NCBI GenBank assembly: GCA_028707275.1
Contig: JAQTUP010000001.1
Span: 620,001 to 684,000, forward strand
Reading direction: 5' to 3'
DNA: 64,000 nt
Source: Gallionella sp.
GTDB taxonomy: Bacteria > Pseudomonadota > Gammaproteobacteria > Burkholderiales > Gallionellaceae
This document shows, piece after piece, positions 17,827 to 27,340 of this stretch. The first letter of the stretch is position 1, and every line of letters begins with the position of its first letter. A model generated the notes under the pieces. The model was not told where the DNA came from. It searched no databases and saw only the letters and a list, made by a program, of their open reading frames with translations. The translations under genes and the position numbers were made by a program.

Positions 17827-18550
17827 AAATCAGACTCACCTGTCGGTCACGATAACGCTTATCTGCGCCAAACTGCACGGGAACATCGTTGACGGTAAAA
17901 ACCTCATCGGCCTCGCCTTCACCCGTCGCGCCGTGTAACGCCCGAAAATCCTCGATGCGGTTCTTCTCCTTCGCCAGCAAATCCGCCTGTGCCAGCGCGG
18001 CTGATTCCTGATCGAATGTGCCGCGATAAATAAAGTCGGTAGGCACACAGTTTTTTCGACCAAGATAGACATCCCAAGCCGGGTTTTGCAAAGCTTGTGC
18101 GATGGTTTCGGCTTTATCGGCGGGCACTTCCAACACGACAGCAAAGACAGCATCTTGCAAATAATAGCGGTAAGTCATCTTGGTGCCACCCCCCACAGCT
18201 GGTTTGCCTTCAGCGGTTTTTGGTATCAGCAAACTCGCCCATGGGTCTTGCTTGTCATAACCACTGCCGACCATGTGAAAGTCACGCAACAGCGGCTCGC
18301 GTTCTACCTTGGTTAAACCGCCCTCTTTTGTTTGTTTGCTTCGCACAAAAGAGACTACCGTTTGACCCAGCAGAGCAAATTCGGCCAGCAATTCCCGCTG
18401 CTCGCCGCCCGCCCCCAGCGCTGAGCACAGCAACCCCAGCACACCGGATTTGGTCGGGAAGGTTTGCGTGTCGCGCCGCCCGAATTTGGAATCCGAACCC
18501 CAGGATTGCAACGGGGCTTCAAACCACAGCAACAAATAAGGGTTACGCAT
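17816..18550 (-). CDS. cas5e: Cascade subunit Cas5e (CasD)
   Basis: The 244-residue product caps the 5' handle of crRNA in Cascade. The N-terminus YLLLWFEAPLQSWGSDSKF and the following RDTQTFPTKSGVLGLLCSAL are the Cas5e signature. Starting at 18550 removes a 13-residue extension and gives an 8-base overlap with cas7. Confidence 0.93.
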   Translation of the reverse strand: MRNPYLLLWFEAPLQSWGSDSKFGRRDTQTFPTKSGVLGLLCSALGAGGEQRELLAEFALLGQTVVSFVRSKQTKEGGLTKVEREPLLRDFHMVGSGYDKQDPWASLLIPKTAEGKPAVGGGTKMTYRYYLQDAVFAVVLEVPADKAETIAQALQNPAWDVYLGRKNCVPTDFIYRGTFDQESAALAQADLLAKEKNRIEDFRALHGATGEGEADEVFTVNDVPVQFGADKRYRDRQVSLIYAG

Positions 18551-19709
18551 CTGCTTCGCACCCTGCCGCATGTTGCCGGAGCGCTGCAATCAGGTCGTCG
18601 ATACTGAAACAGTCGTCCAGCCCGTAAGTGTATTCCGCCTGCTTGCCGAACAGGCTACCATGCAGTTTTTCCTGTTTCGCCAAATAGGCGGACATGGCCT
18701 CGATGCTAGGCTGGATAAAGCCGCCATCACGGGCTTTAATTGCCGTTTCAAACGGCACTTGCAGGCGCTGGCCTTTGCGCACCAGCACCTTGGCGAATTC
18801 CCAGGGCGATGCGCCCGATTGAGTGGTTTGCCGCGCAGTCGGTACGGCGACAAACAGGGCTTTGGTAAAGTTTTCAACCGCATCAGGCAGATTCTGCCCC
18901 GCCAGCGTCTGACAAAGCTGCCCCAGATCCAGGCTCACGTAGCGGTAATACGTGGCCGAATTGAACTCCAGACTGCCCATGTGCGCGGAACCTGGTTCGG
19001 TGGCCAAGTCATCCAGCGCGGTAAAAAACTCGACCTCGTTGCTGACTTTATGAGTAGAAATAGCGTGGGAAAATGAAGCTGCGGCTTCAACATTCAATTC
19101 GGCTGCCTGTGCCACCATGCGGCCAAAGAGTGCGATATCTACGGCATCAATTGCCTCTGATACTTTGCTAATCAAACCAGCCACTTCTTTAGCCTGCTTT
19201 TTCTGTTCCTTTTGAGTGATGACTTCATTTTGAACAAACCCCTTTTCCGCAAAGGCATCCGCAATAATGGCGACTTCATTAGGGCTTAAAAAAATCAAGG
19301 TATCTGATTTATCAGCACCTGATTCCGTTTCAATCTCATCAACTTCATTTTCAAGAACAGGCTCTTTTACCTTTTTGGTTTTCTTTTCTTCCTTTTTCTT
19401 GATGAAGGCACCTTCAATCTTATCGCCGCAGGCTTGAGCTTGCTCCTGAGTCGCGCCTCTGGCAATACAGGCATCCATAATCAACTTGCAGATGAATTTG
19501 GTTCGCGTACCGTGAGTCACGCCAAAGTCGTGCATCGCCATCCGCACCGGGCGTTTCCACGCCTGCGAGCTGACGCGGGCACGCTGTACGCCGCCAACGA
19601 TGGCCGTTTTAGGCGCGCCTACGTCGTCGCGATTAAGACAAGTCACAGGGAAGGATTGAAGGATATGAAATTCGATGCGGGTATTTTTGAGCGGGTTATT
19701 GATGGTCAT
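18543..19709 (-). CDS. cas7e: Cascade backbone subunit Cas7e (CasC)
   Basis: The 388-residue product forms the crRNA-coating backbone of Cascade. It begins near IEFHILQSFPVTCLNRDDVG and contains GGVQRARVSSQAWKRPVR and VSLDLGQL, all typical of Cas7e. A very charged stretch at about residues 100-140 (IKKKEEKKTKKVKEP and an acidic run) is an insertion compared with the shorter E. coli CasC of about 363 residues. The start at 19709 has AAAGG upstream and is 37 bp after cas6e. Confidence 0.93.
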   Translation of the reverse strand: MTINNPLKNTRIEFHILQSFPVTCLNRDDVGAPKTAIVGGVQRARVSSQAWKRPVRMAMHDFGVTHGTRTKFICKLIMDACIARGATQEQAQACGDKIEGAFIKKKEEKKTKKVKEPVLENEVDEIETESGADKSDTLIFLSPNEVAIIADAFAEKGFVQNEVITQKEQKKQAKEVAGLISKVSEAIDAVDIALFGRMVAQAAELNVEAAASFSHAISTHKVSNEVEFFTALDDLATEPGSAHMGSLEFNSATYYRYVSLDLGQLCQTLAGQNLPDAVENFTKALFVAVPTARQTTQSGASPWEFAKVLVRKGQRLQVPFETAIKARDGGFIQPSIEAMSAYLAKQEKLHGSLFGKQAEYTYGLDDCFSIDDLIAALRQHAAGCEADA

Positions 19710-19746
19710 TTTGATTGCCTTTAAATTAATTTTATTAAACAATTGG

Positions 19747-20385
19747 TTAAATAGAAGCCAAAGGTACGATTTGCAACAACCCGAAGCCGAATGCCCTCCC
19801 CCGACCTATACCTTGGGTAAAACTTTGCATAAAACGATCACGGTCGATGACGGTAAGCTCACCCTTGAGCGCAGCGCTGCCGTGGGTGATGGTTTTTCCC
19901 GATTTTTCAAAAGTTTGTATACTGATTTGCCCAATTTGCAGGTTTTCAGGATTGACGCTGAACCCCCAGGACTCCGGCGCGCGCGCCTTGAACCATTGCT
20001 CGATGGCCTCGCGCCCGCGTATAGGCACAATTTTGCCCGTTTGTTTATCGCGCTTACCGGGATTCAGAGTGACTTCAAAGGCATAGTGTTCGTGAGCCAG
20101 AAAACCTGCATGAATGGGTCTGGTTTCCACCTCGCCAAACTGCGGTGTTTGATGCGGGCGGCGATCAGACAACATCAGGATTTGCCGTGTATTGAAATCG
20201 CCGCCTTTGTCAGCATAGGCGATGCCACTGGCGGTACTGGTTTGTTTGTCAGCATCGCTGCGAACATCTTCAAACAGGCCATACACCACCTTATGCAGTG
20301 CGTAAGCGTCCCTGATATTCAGGATTTTCATGTCGGCACGGCTCAAACGCAGCACACTGGCATAAGCCACAATAGCGTCACTCAT
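19747..20385 (-). CDS. cas6e: crRNA endonuclease Cas6e (CasE)
   Basis: The 212-residue product cleaves pre-crRNA at the repeat hairpin and stays on the crRNA 3' end. The likely catalytic His is in AYALHKVVYGLFE, and the glycine-rich loop near the C-terminus reads GIGRGRAFGFGLLQIVPL. The start at 20385 overlaps the cse2 end by 8 bases; longer starts run into cse2. Here cas6e precedes cas7, unlike the E. coli order. Confidence 0.93.
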   Translation of the reverse strand: MSDAIVAYASVLRLSRADMKILNIRDAYALHKVVYGLFEDVRSDADKQTSTASGIAYADKGGDFNTRQILMLSDRRPHQTPQFGEVETRPIHAGFLAHEHYAFEVTLNPGKRDKQTGKIVPIRGREAIEQWFKARAPESWGFSVNPENLQIGQISIQTFEKSGKTITHGSAALKGELTVIDRDRFMQSFTQGIGRGRAFGFGLLQIVPLASI

Positions 20386-20923
20386 CCTTGCCACCTGCCG
20401 TCGATTTGCCATAAAAATCCTGCGCCCAGCGCGCCTTGATGCGAAGCTGGCTGTCGTCATGGCTAAACCACAACAGATCATCCAAAAGCTGGGCATAGTT
20501 GAGCGAAACTCCGCCTTTGGCCTCAATCAAACTAAATAGTGGACGCAAAATCCGGCAGGCTTCAGGCACGGAATCGCATGCCAACAGGCGGCGCAATTTC
20601 GCTTTAGCCTGGTCGCTGGCATTACCATCCTCGTAGCAACGGGCAATCGCCTGGCCGATTTTGGCAGCGCCATTTTTCTCGACTTTGCTCCGCGCAATCG
20701 CAGCCGCGACGGTCGCATAAGGCAAGCGTTGGTTCTCGTACTCCAGATTAATCTTGAAACCGGCCAACACCTCCCAGCTTTGGTATTCAGTGGCGGGGTT
20801 GTCGGCGCGTTTGAGCGCGGCACGCAAACCATTGTCGGCCTGGCAGCGGCTGATAATGTAGTCCACGAAGGCCAGACTCTTACTTCGGGTTTGGGGTGTC
20901 GGTGGTTCCGTAACAATACTCAT
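20378..20923 (-). CDS. casB: Cascade small subunit Cse2 (CasB, Cas11e)
   Basis: The 181-residue helical product is the small subunit that lines the target strand in Cascade. LAFVDYIISRCQADNGLRAA near the start and DDLLWFSHDDSQLRIKARWA near the end match Cse2. Its ATG overlaps the cse1 stop (ATGA). Confidence 0.92.
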   Translation of the reverse strand: MSIVTEPPTPQTRSKSLAFVDYIISRCQADNGLRAALKRADNPATEYQSWEVLAGFKINLEYENQRLPYATVAAAIARSKVEKNGAAKIGQAIARCYEDGNASDQAKAKLRRLLACDSVPEACRILRPLFSLIEAKGGVSLNYAQLLDDLLWFSHDDSQLRIKARWAQDFYGKSTAGGKDE

Positions 20924-22452
20924 GCGGCCTCCTTGTTGGGATTCTTAAGGTAATTGCTTAAATTCGGACGATTTTTTGCCCAGGCATCGAGCTGCCGCGC
21001 GCTGTCGTTCGGGCAATAGCTGTCGTAAGCTTTGTGGACGAAATCGGCAAATATTTTGCGTAATAGAGCGACTTCTTCTGCTTGACCAGCATGGATTGCC
21101 AAATCTTGAAATCTTTTTTCGCAAAGCTGCCAAAATAAATTTTGCGCTTGTTTCTTTATTGAATCAGCGCGTTTATCTCTTTCTTTACTATCACGAATCT
21201 CTCTTTTGCTACAAAAATATACTGCGTTAGCTAATTTAGTAGCGATGTCCTCCAAATTCTTCATTTCTATTGACAGGTTGCCAAACCAGGTGCTTCCACT
21301 GCCAGTTATTTCATTTGGCGCAGGTAGCATTACAAGTGACTCTACGAAATCATCATCCTCCTTGCACTTTTGGTCTTTCATAGAATACGTAACTTTCAAA
21401 CCGCCAGACCAGATACCAATCTGGTTTTTCCGGGTTTTCAGCCTTTCAAACCCCTGCCTTATTTGCATACACTCGTAGCCTTTTTGACTGGTCGCGTTTA
21501 CAAACGACAGCAGAGCTGTTAACTCTCGCCATGGTTTTTTATGCACACTCAACAGCAACGGCTTAATATCTTTGGTGGTCATGTCCGCACTAACACTAGG
21601 CTCAAACCATCCATCTTTGTACGTTGGATATTTCACGCCTTCAGCAAGAAAAACTTTCGATTCCTCTAACAACATAAATCGTGACATGCCTACCAAACAA
21701 CCCATGTAAGAGGATTTGAGTTTCTGAGCATTTTCACAATTTTGTGATTGTAAAGATTGCTCCCAAGGGGGCGTACCAAGACCTCCAACCCATTGTGTTG
21801 CTTGCTCGATTTTTTCACGGGTCAGCATATTCATCCACAACGTTTCCAGCAGGTTTAGTCCGATCAAGAAAGAGTGGACATACCCACTGCCGCTACCCAC
21901 ACTAGGCCCTGATGATGCACAGCTAATTTTCTCCCTGCCTTTTAGTGCCTTAATAATTGCGGATGATCTTAGCGACATATTCATTTGTGTAATTATGAAA
22001 ATTGCTCGTTCAGATAAATCCAAGTCCCTTATGAAATTTGACTGTGTCAGTATGGTGTTATTTTCAGATGGTAAAGAAGGGTAGTAGTTATATCCTATAG
22101 AGACAGAGCTCATTTCCTTTTCATTTAAAATACTGGCGTCTAAACCGGGCATCTGCAAAAACGGTTTTTCGCCATACAAATAAAATCTGCCATGCCAGCG
22201 GTTGAGATATTCCAGACATTTCTGCGCCAGCCCCTCCGCGCCCAAGACTGCCCAGTCGTCGTCATCGTCCGGTGTGCAGGCAGATTGTGCAATCGCCAAC
22301 AACAGTTTGGTCAGGGCAATTTTCTGCACCGGATTGCCGCCCAAGGCGCGGTAGTCTGCATGACTGAAGACTTGCCTTAGACTGACGAGCCCCACGTCCA
22401 CAATCGGAATCCAGGGTTCGTCTATCAGGTTGAAGCGGTTTTCTGTGGTCAT
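20920..22452 (-). CDS. casA: Cascade large subunit Cse1 (CasA, Cas8e)
   Basis: The 510-residue product recognises the PAM and recruits Cas3. The start FNLIDEPWIPIVD and the following LRQVFSHADYRALGGNPVQK are diagnostic. The central third (about 21100-22150) is visibly richer in A and T than the flanking cas genes, which may reflect separate exchange of this fast-changing part. Its ATG overlaps the stop of the RhuM-Doc gene (ATGA). Confidence 0.93.
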   Translation of the reverse strand: MTTENRFNLIDEPWIPIVDVGLVSLRQVFSHADYRALGGNPVQKIALTKLLLAIAQSACTPDDDDDWAVLGAEGLAQKCLEYLNRWHGRFYLYGEKPFLQMPGLDASILNEKEMSSVSIGYNYYPSLPSENNTILTQSNFIRDLDLSERAIFIITQMNMSLRSSAIIKALKGREKISCASSGPSVGSGSGYVHSFLIGLNLLETLWMNMLTREKIEQATQWVGGLGTPPWEQSLQSQNCENAQKLKSSYMGCLVGMSRFMLLEESKVFLAEGVKYPTYKDGWFEPSVSADMTTKDIKPLLLSVHKKPWRELTALLSFVNATSQKGYECMQIRQGFERLKTRKNQIGIWSGGLKVTYSMKDQKCKEDDDFVESLVMLPAPNEITGSGSTWFGNLSIEMKNLEDIATKLANAVYFCSKREIRDSKERDKRADSIKKQAQNLFWQLCEKRFQDLAIHAGQAEEVALLRKIFADFVHKAYDSYCPNDSARQLDAWAKNRPNLSNYLKNPNKEAA

Positions 22453-23453
22453 GTGCGTCCTTTTTCTTCGTTTGAGCTCAGCATGTTCATGGTAAGTTTG
22501 ATCAGTATCTCTTTCTGCTTTGGATCGGATTCGGCCACCAGCAATGTCAGCGCGGCAAGGCCGGTATCATTGATCACCACGTCGCCGTTTTTATCGAACA
22601 GACGCTGGTTGATATGCAGAAAATCCACAAACAAAAAAGCGCCGGACCGCTTGTTGCCATCGGCAAACGGATGGTTTTTGACGACGAAATACAAAAGATG
22701 AGCGGCTTTGCTTTCTATCGTGGGGTAGGCGGGTTCGCCGAACACGGATTGGTTGAGGTTGCCAAGGATAGCGGCCAGTCCGTCGCCTCTGGACTGGGCG
22801 AACAGAGCCGTGGCTTCGCCCTTGGCGATCAGGCTTTGCTTGAGCTGCTGGAGTTTATGGGCGGCCTCTTCTGTCGTGGGTAGTTGTCCGCCAATTTGCC
22901 CGGCAGGTTCATTCAGTAAGCCTTCATCGTAGCGTTGCAGCCACAGAAAAGTCTGGGTGTAGCGGCTGACAATCTCGACCAGACCACGCCCCGCGTCAGC
23001 GTTGAGTTCGGGCGAGCGAGCCGTTTTTTGCACCAGTTCCAGTGCTTTTTCCAGCGCGAGCGCGTTTTCTTCAAAGCGCTGCTGGTTGAGGGTGTAGCCT
23101 TGTACCAGGTGTTGCCTGAGGGTTTGCGTCGCCCATTTACGAAACAGTACGCCGCGCGCGGATTTGACGCGGTAGCCCACCGAGATGATGACATCCAGGT
23201 TGTAATAATCTACCTGGTAAGTTTTGCCATCTTCGGCAGTGTATGCAAATTTTGCATACACTGCATTTTTCTCCAGCTCACCCTCTTTGAAGATATTACG
23301 AATATGACGTGCAATAACAGATTGATCTCTTTCAAAAAGCGCCGCCATTTGCGACTGGTTCAACCATACAGTGTCTTCTTGCAATTGAACATCTAAACGG
23401 AACTGCCCATCCTGAGTTTCAAAAATCTCGATTTTGTTTATATCGTTAGCCAT
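22449..23453 (-). CDS. RhuM-family protein with C-terminal Doc/Fic domain
   Basis: The 334-residue product has an N-terminal RhuM-like domain at about residues 5-140, with VWLNQSQMAALFERDQSVIA and YYNLDVIISVGYRVKS, then a Fic/Doc domain. The Fic motif at about 261-271 is HPFADGNKRSG; the NKR form is closer to Doc, which phosphorylates EF-Tu, than to AMPylating Fic (GNGR). The active His is kept. ATG at 23453 has GAGG upstream; a GTG at 23468 overlaps the cas3 end. The stop overlaps the casA ATG. It is thus embedded in the cas operon and probably co-expressed. A role in CRISPR immunity is inference. Confidence 0.88.
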   Translation of the reverse strand: MANDINKIEIFETQDGQFRLDVQLQEDTVWLNQSQMAALFERDQSVIARHIRNIFKEGELEKNAVYAKFAYTAEDGKTYQVDYYNLDVIISVGYRVKSARGVLFRKWATQTLRQHLVQGYTLNQQRFEENALALEKALELVQKTARSPELNADAGRGLVEIVSRYTQTFLWLQRYDEGLLNEPAGQIGGQLPTTEEAAHKLQQLKQSLIAKGEATALFAQSRGDGLAAILGNLNQSVFGEPAYPTIESKAAHLLYFVVKNHPFADGNKRSGAFLFVDFLHINQRLFDKNGDVVINDTGLAALTLLVAESDPKQKEILIKLTMNMLSSNEEKGRT

Positions 23454-23464
23454 TTTTATGATCC

Positions 23465-26035
23465 TCACTTTTTCGCAACATAACCTGCTCTGGAGTTGTA
23501 TGAAAGCTGGTACTTATCGTTCACCTGCGCGCCATCCAGACTACTCAGGTTTTCATCATCACCCACTAATGCCACGCGCAACAGATCGCTTTCGTCATAT
23601 TCAGGCCTGCCCAGATAGAAATAATCAGCCAGCCAATTAATCCGGGTTTTACTCACCGCATTAGGCGCCAGATAATCGGCAACTTTCAGGGTATTTTGCA
23701 TGAGCGTTGCACTGATCTCGCGCCATTTACTGCGCGGCAAAGAGCGGCCATTTTGCGGCACCCAGAGTCGCTCCTGGTTGAGCAAGGTAACCCAGGTGCC
23801 GTGTTTATGCGGATCAAATTGGTAGGAACGAATCAATAACACTTCGGCAGATTCCAACTCGCTGTGGCGGGTTTGGGCTTTTTCTTCGGATGATGTTTTG
23901 CCAGCCTTAGACAAACCCAGCAATGCCAAGCGTTCGAGCTTGGCTCGCATGGCTTCCACTTGATGCAGGTGTCTGGCCATATCCTCGTTCTCGTCCTGTC
24001 TGGCGTAGGTCGCTTCTATCAATTCGCGAATTTGACCGGGTATGTTCACCAGAGTAAGACTTTGCCAGACAGCCAGGCTGCGGCACAGCACGTAAGGTGC
24101 ATAAACCTTGGCCGTTGCGCCGAAAGCAACTTCAGGTGTTGCTATTGCCGTGCTTAAATCCGGGAAAAGTATCCATGCCTCGCGCCGCGCGGCTTGCGGG
24201 CGCACAGTTTCTGTATGCCGCCACAAACGCCCCAAGCGTTGCAGCAGCATGTCGGTAGGTGCGATACGGGTGACGAGAAAATCAGCATCTATATCCAGAG
24301 ACTGTTCCAGCACTTGTGTGCCTACGAGTACGCGCCCTTGGTGTGCACGAGTTTTGGTGCCGCCTTTGCCAAAACAAGTCACCCAGTTTTCTTCATTGGC
24401 AGCACGATCCGCTTTGGTAAATCGGGAATGCAGCAAGCCGCACGCCACGCCCATTCCTGTGGCGCGAGCGGAGAGTTTTTTGTAAATGTCTTGTGCCTCA
24501 TTGACGGTATTTTCTATCCACAATACCTGCTGTCCTGCTTCTGCGCGGAGCAAGACTTCTTCAATGGCATTGACATCAGTTTGGTGAACAATACCTACCG
24601 CCACATCGGGAATGGCTTCGACATCAATTTCTGCGAGATTTCCCTTATTGGGTTGCGCAGTGATTAAGGGATAGGAGGTGACAAGCGGCGTAATGCCGAG
24701 CAATTTAGCCCTTCTCTCTTGAGTGAGTGTAGCGCTCAGAATAATGACCGTGCAGTGCAATTGCCGTAGCGCTTTAACCAGCGAGTCCAAAATCGTGCCG
24801 GTAAAGCTGTCATACGAATGCACTTCATCCAGTATCACCACTTTACCCGCCAGGCCAAAAGTGCGTACAAAACCATGTTTGACATTCATGACCGCCATCA
24901 AGGCCTGGTCTATCGTACCGACTGCAAAGGGTGCCAAAATGCCGCGCTTGCCTTGGGCAAACCACGCGCCGCCAGGATTGCCCTCCTCACCCATTTCAAA
25001 CTGTTTAAGCCAGGCATTGCCGTGGACGAGCAAGGCTTGCTTATGGGGTGATTCATCCGCCAGAATTTTCTGCAAAAACGCGTTAACCCGCTCGTGAATT
25101 TTGTCGGAAGTCAGTTGGGTGGGGAGTGCAAAATAAATGCCGGTAGCTAAATTTTTTTCCAATAACTGATAGGCGGCATACAGCGCTGCTTCCGTTTTAC
25201 CCAGCCCCATCGGCGCTTCGAGTACATACACGCCAGGCTGATTCACTGCTGCTATTAGATTGATTTGAGTATCTTTTGGTGTAAAGCTGAATATATCGAG
25301 AAAACTTAAAGCGGATTTAAACTGCGGCTGGATAAATCCAGCCGAATCTAATGCGAATTCGATTTGTGAAGGGCTGTCATCATCTGGGTTGTCAAAAAAT
25401 GATCCCGACCCTATCCAGTCGGATACGGTAGTAAATCCTGCCAAGACACGGGCGTGCAGCTCGCCGTTTACAACAGGAAATTCGCTGCCCAGAACCTGTT
25501 TCAGTTGCGCCAGCAAGGCCATGCGCTGATCCTGCCAAACCTGGCCGCCGAATGATCCACAACTTGCCAGATACATCGACAAATTAGGTGAAAAACCGTG
25601 ATGCTGGCCTAAAATTTCGGGGATGAACCGCCCGACTTTATACGCTTCTGCTGTAGCCTGGCTCACCCCTGCATGTCCGCCCCACTGCTTTTCAGTGTCG
25701 GCATTAAATGTTTTTAATGCTGACAAGACGGCATCATCCCGTTGCGTCAGTGCGGTGTAAATTTTCTTCTGGAAAGTCGGGCTTGCCTTGCCAATATCGT
25801 GAGCCGCCGCGATTAACTCGGATCCATCAGGAAACAAGGCTGCTCGTAGCCAATCTGGCATGCGAAACATAATAGCCCGCGCGACTTCGCCGACGATCTG
25901 ACAATGACTGAGAACCCGTCGCCCGGGCAACACCATGCCATCAGCAGATTTACGTGATTTGGCGAGACATTGATTTAAAGGAAGCGGCGGGGGATTGACA
26001 GGACTATCAGAGTGTTGCAGATGGCGTCCAAGCAT
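23465..26035 (-). CDS. cas3: CRISPR-associated helicase-nuclease Cas3 (type I-E)
   Basis: The 856-residue product is the helicase-nuclease recruited by Cascade to degrade target DNA. The N-terminal HD nuclease has His44 and the pair at about 79-80 (AAAHDIGKASP); the helicase has MGLGKTEAALYAAY, DEVH in VVILDEVHSYDSF, SAT in IILSATLTQ, and QRLGRLWRH. It is the first gene of the cas operon, with about 130 bp to the broken diguanylate cyclase gene that must hold the promoter. I cannot pick a convincing -35/-10 pair there. Confidence 0.95.
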   Translation of the reverse strand: MLGRHLQHSDSPVNPPPLPLNQCLAKSRKSADGMVLPGRRVLSHCQIVGEVARAIMFRMPDWLRAALFPDGSELIAAAHDIGKASPTFQKKIYTALTQRDDAVLSALKTFNADTEKQWGGHAGVSQATAEAYKVGRFIPEILGQHHGFSPNLSMYLASCGSFGGQVWQDQRMALLAQLKQVLGSEFPVVNGELHARVLAGFTTVSDWIGSGSFFDNPDDDSPSQIEFALDSAGFIQPQFKSALSFLDIFSFTPKDTQINLIAAVNQPGVYVLEAPMGLGKTEAALYAAYQLLEKNLATGIYFALPTQLTSDKIHERVNAFLQKILADESPHKQALLVHGNAWLKQFEMGEEGNPGGAWFAQGKRGILAPFAVGTIDQALMAVMNVKHGFVRTFGLAGKVVILDEVHSYDSFTGTILDSLVKALRQLHCTVIILSATLTQERRAKLLGITPLVTSYPLITAQPNKGNLAEIDVEAIPDVAVGIVHQTDVNAIEEVLLRAEAGQQVLWIENTVNEAQDIYKKLSARATGMGVACGLLHSRFTKADRAANEENWVTCFGKGGTKTRAHQGRVLVGTQVLEQSLDIDADFLVTRIAPTDMLLQRLGRLWRHTETVRPQAARREAWILFPDLSTAIATPEVAFGATAKVYAPYVLCRSLAVWQSLTLVNIPGQIRELIEATYARQDENEDMARHLHQVEAMRAKLERLALLGLSKAGKTSSEEKAQTRHSELESAEVLLIRSYQFDPHKHGTWVTLLNQERLWVPQNGRSLPRSKWREISATLMQNTLKVADYLAPNAVSKTRINWLADYFYLGRPEYDESDLLRVALVGDDENLSSLDGAQVNDKYQLSYNSRAGYVAKK

Positions 26036-26165
26036 TTATTTCCCCCGCTGTTTTGAATGACGCTCAGTGTATACCTTTCACCGGTTCAAAACCCTCAGCC
26101 GCTCACGGTTTCTTTTTTGAAAAGCCGACGATGGCTTTCGTTGCACGCCCCGCGGCCTGTTTGCG

Positions 26166-26940
26166 CTACAAGGGCTGACAAACCCGGATCAGGTTGCGGC
26201 CTTCATCCTTGGCCTGATACATGGCCGTATCCGCCCACACGATCACCTCTTCCGGACTATGCTGCCGGTTGAACACCGCAAGGCCGATACTTGAGGTGCA
26301 ATGGTGCTCCAAAAGAGCCTCTTCGGCGCCCGGGCTATTGAGGGTGAGCCGGTAGGTTTCGCCCAGACTGACGCGGATTTTTTCCGCAATCACGCGAGCC
26401 TGAGAGATCGATTCCGCCCTGTCGGCTGACAGATCCCCCAGCACCACCACAAATTCGTCCCCGCCAAAGCGGGCGACGGTATCCGTCTCTCGCACACAGG
26501 CCGTGATGCGTCGGGCGGCGCTGACCAGGAGCAAATCGCCTATGGTATGTCCTTGCACATCATTGAGCGGCTTGAAATTATCCAGGTCGATGAAGATCAG
26601 CGCCGCATAACGCCCCGCGCGTTGTCTGGCCGCCAACGTTTGCTGGAGCCTGTCATTCAACAGACGACGGTTAGCCAACCCGGTCAGTTCGTCGTAAAAA
26701 GCAAGCTTGTTGATTTCCTCCAGCGCGAGCTTTAAACGATTCTTTTCCTCCCGCAAGGCCAATTCGGCATCATCCCTCGCCTGACTATCCGAGGATCGCG
26801 TTACTGGTATCGAAGACCAGGTGCAGGTAAACGAATTTTTCCTCACCCACGCCCCACAGGCTGAAAATAACCAACAGATTCAGCGCAAAAGCCCCGATAA
26901 AGATATTGAGGTATTGCGGGCGCGCAGCAGACTTCGGCAT
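26166..26940 (-). pseudogene. Broken membrane diguanylate cyclase gene
   Basis: The C-terminal part encodes a full GGDEF domain (ARFGGDEFVVVLGD, ELTGLANRRLLNDR) that would make cyclic di-GMP. Upstream, 26940-26785 encodes a membrane segment in another frame (YLNIFIGAFALNLLVIFSLW) that stops before joining it. The simplest reading is a frameshift with loss of the sensor region. The GGDEF part could still be translated from 26846, but I see no good ribosome site for it. It lies between cas3 and a MITE-like copy. Confidence 0.65.
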
Positions 26941-26964
26941 CAGTTTTGGCCATCCATGTGATTT

Positions 26965-27310
26965 GCTGATGTTACTGCGTCACATCAGTCGTGTATTAAA
27001 ATCAACTTCGCCGGGGGCAGCCCGGCTGCTGGTTACTTTTTCTTGCGTCGCCAAGAAAAAGTAACCCGGGCGACCGGCCGCGCCCACATGGTTCCCTCGA
27101 TAGTCGCAAACAGGCGGTGCTGCGCAACTCGCACGATCCGCACAGCGCGCACGTGCTCAGACAATGCTCGCCTAACTTCACCGCTTGTTTGCCTTTCTGC
27201 CTGTATACAGGCAGTCTTCGGCGGCGCACAGGGGCTTAAGATGGAGCGCCAAGGTGACTTCTAAAAATAACTCATCAACCCTATTTTTTGAGTTTGTACG
27301 TAACATCAGT
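26965..27310 (+). mobile_element. MITE-like element, copy 1
   Basis: This 346-bp element shares its ends and much of its interior with the copy at 31176-31541. The left end is a 25-bp near-palindrome (GCTGATGTTAC, TGC, GTCACATCAGT) and the right end is GTAACATCAGT. The hairpin at 27031-27066 has a perfect 15-bp stem. I find no target duplication around it, so it may be older or its flanks may have changed. It encodes no transposase. Confidence 0.75.
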
Positions 27311-27340
27311 CGGCGTAGCCGTAGCTATGCGCAGCGCAGT

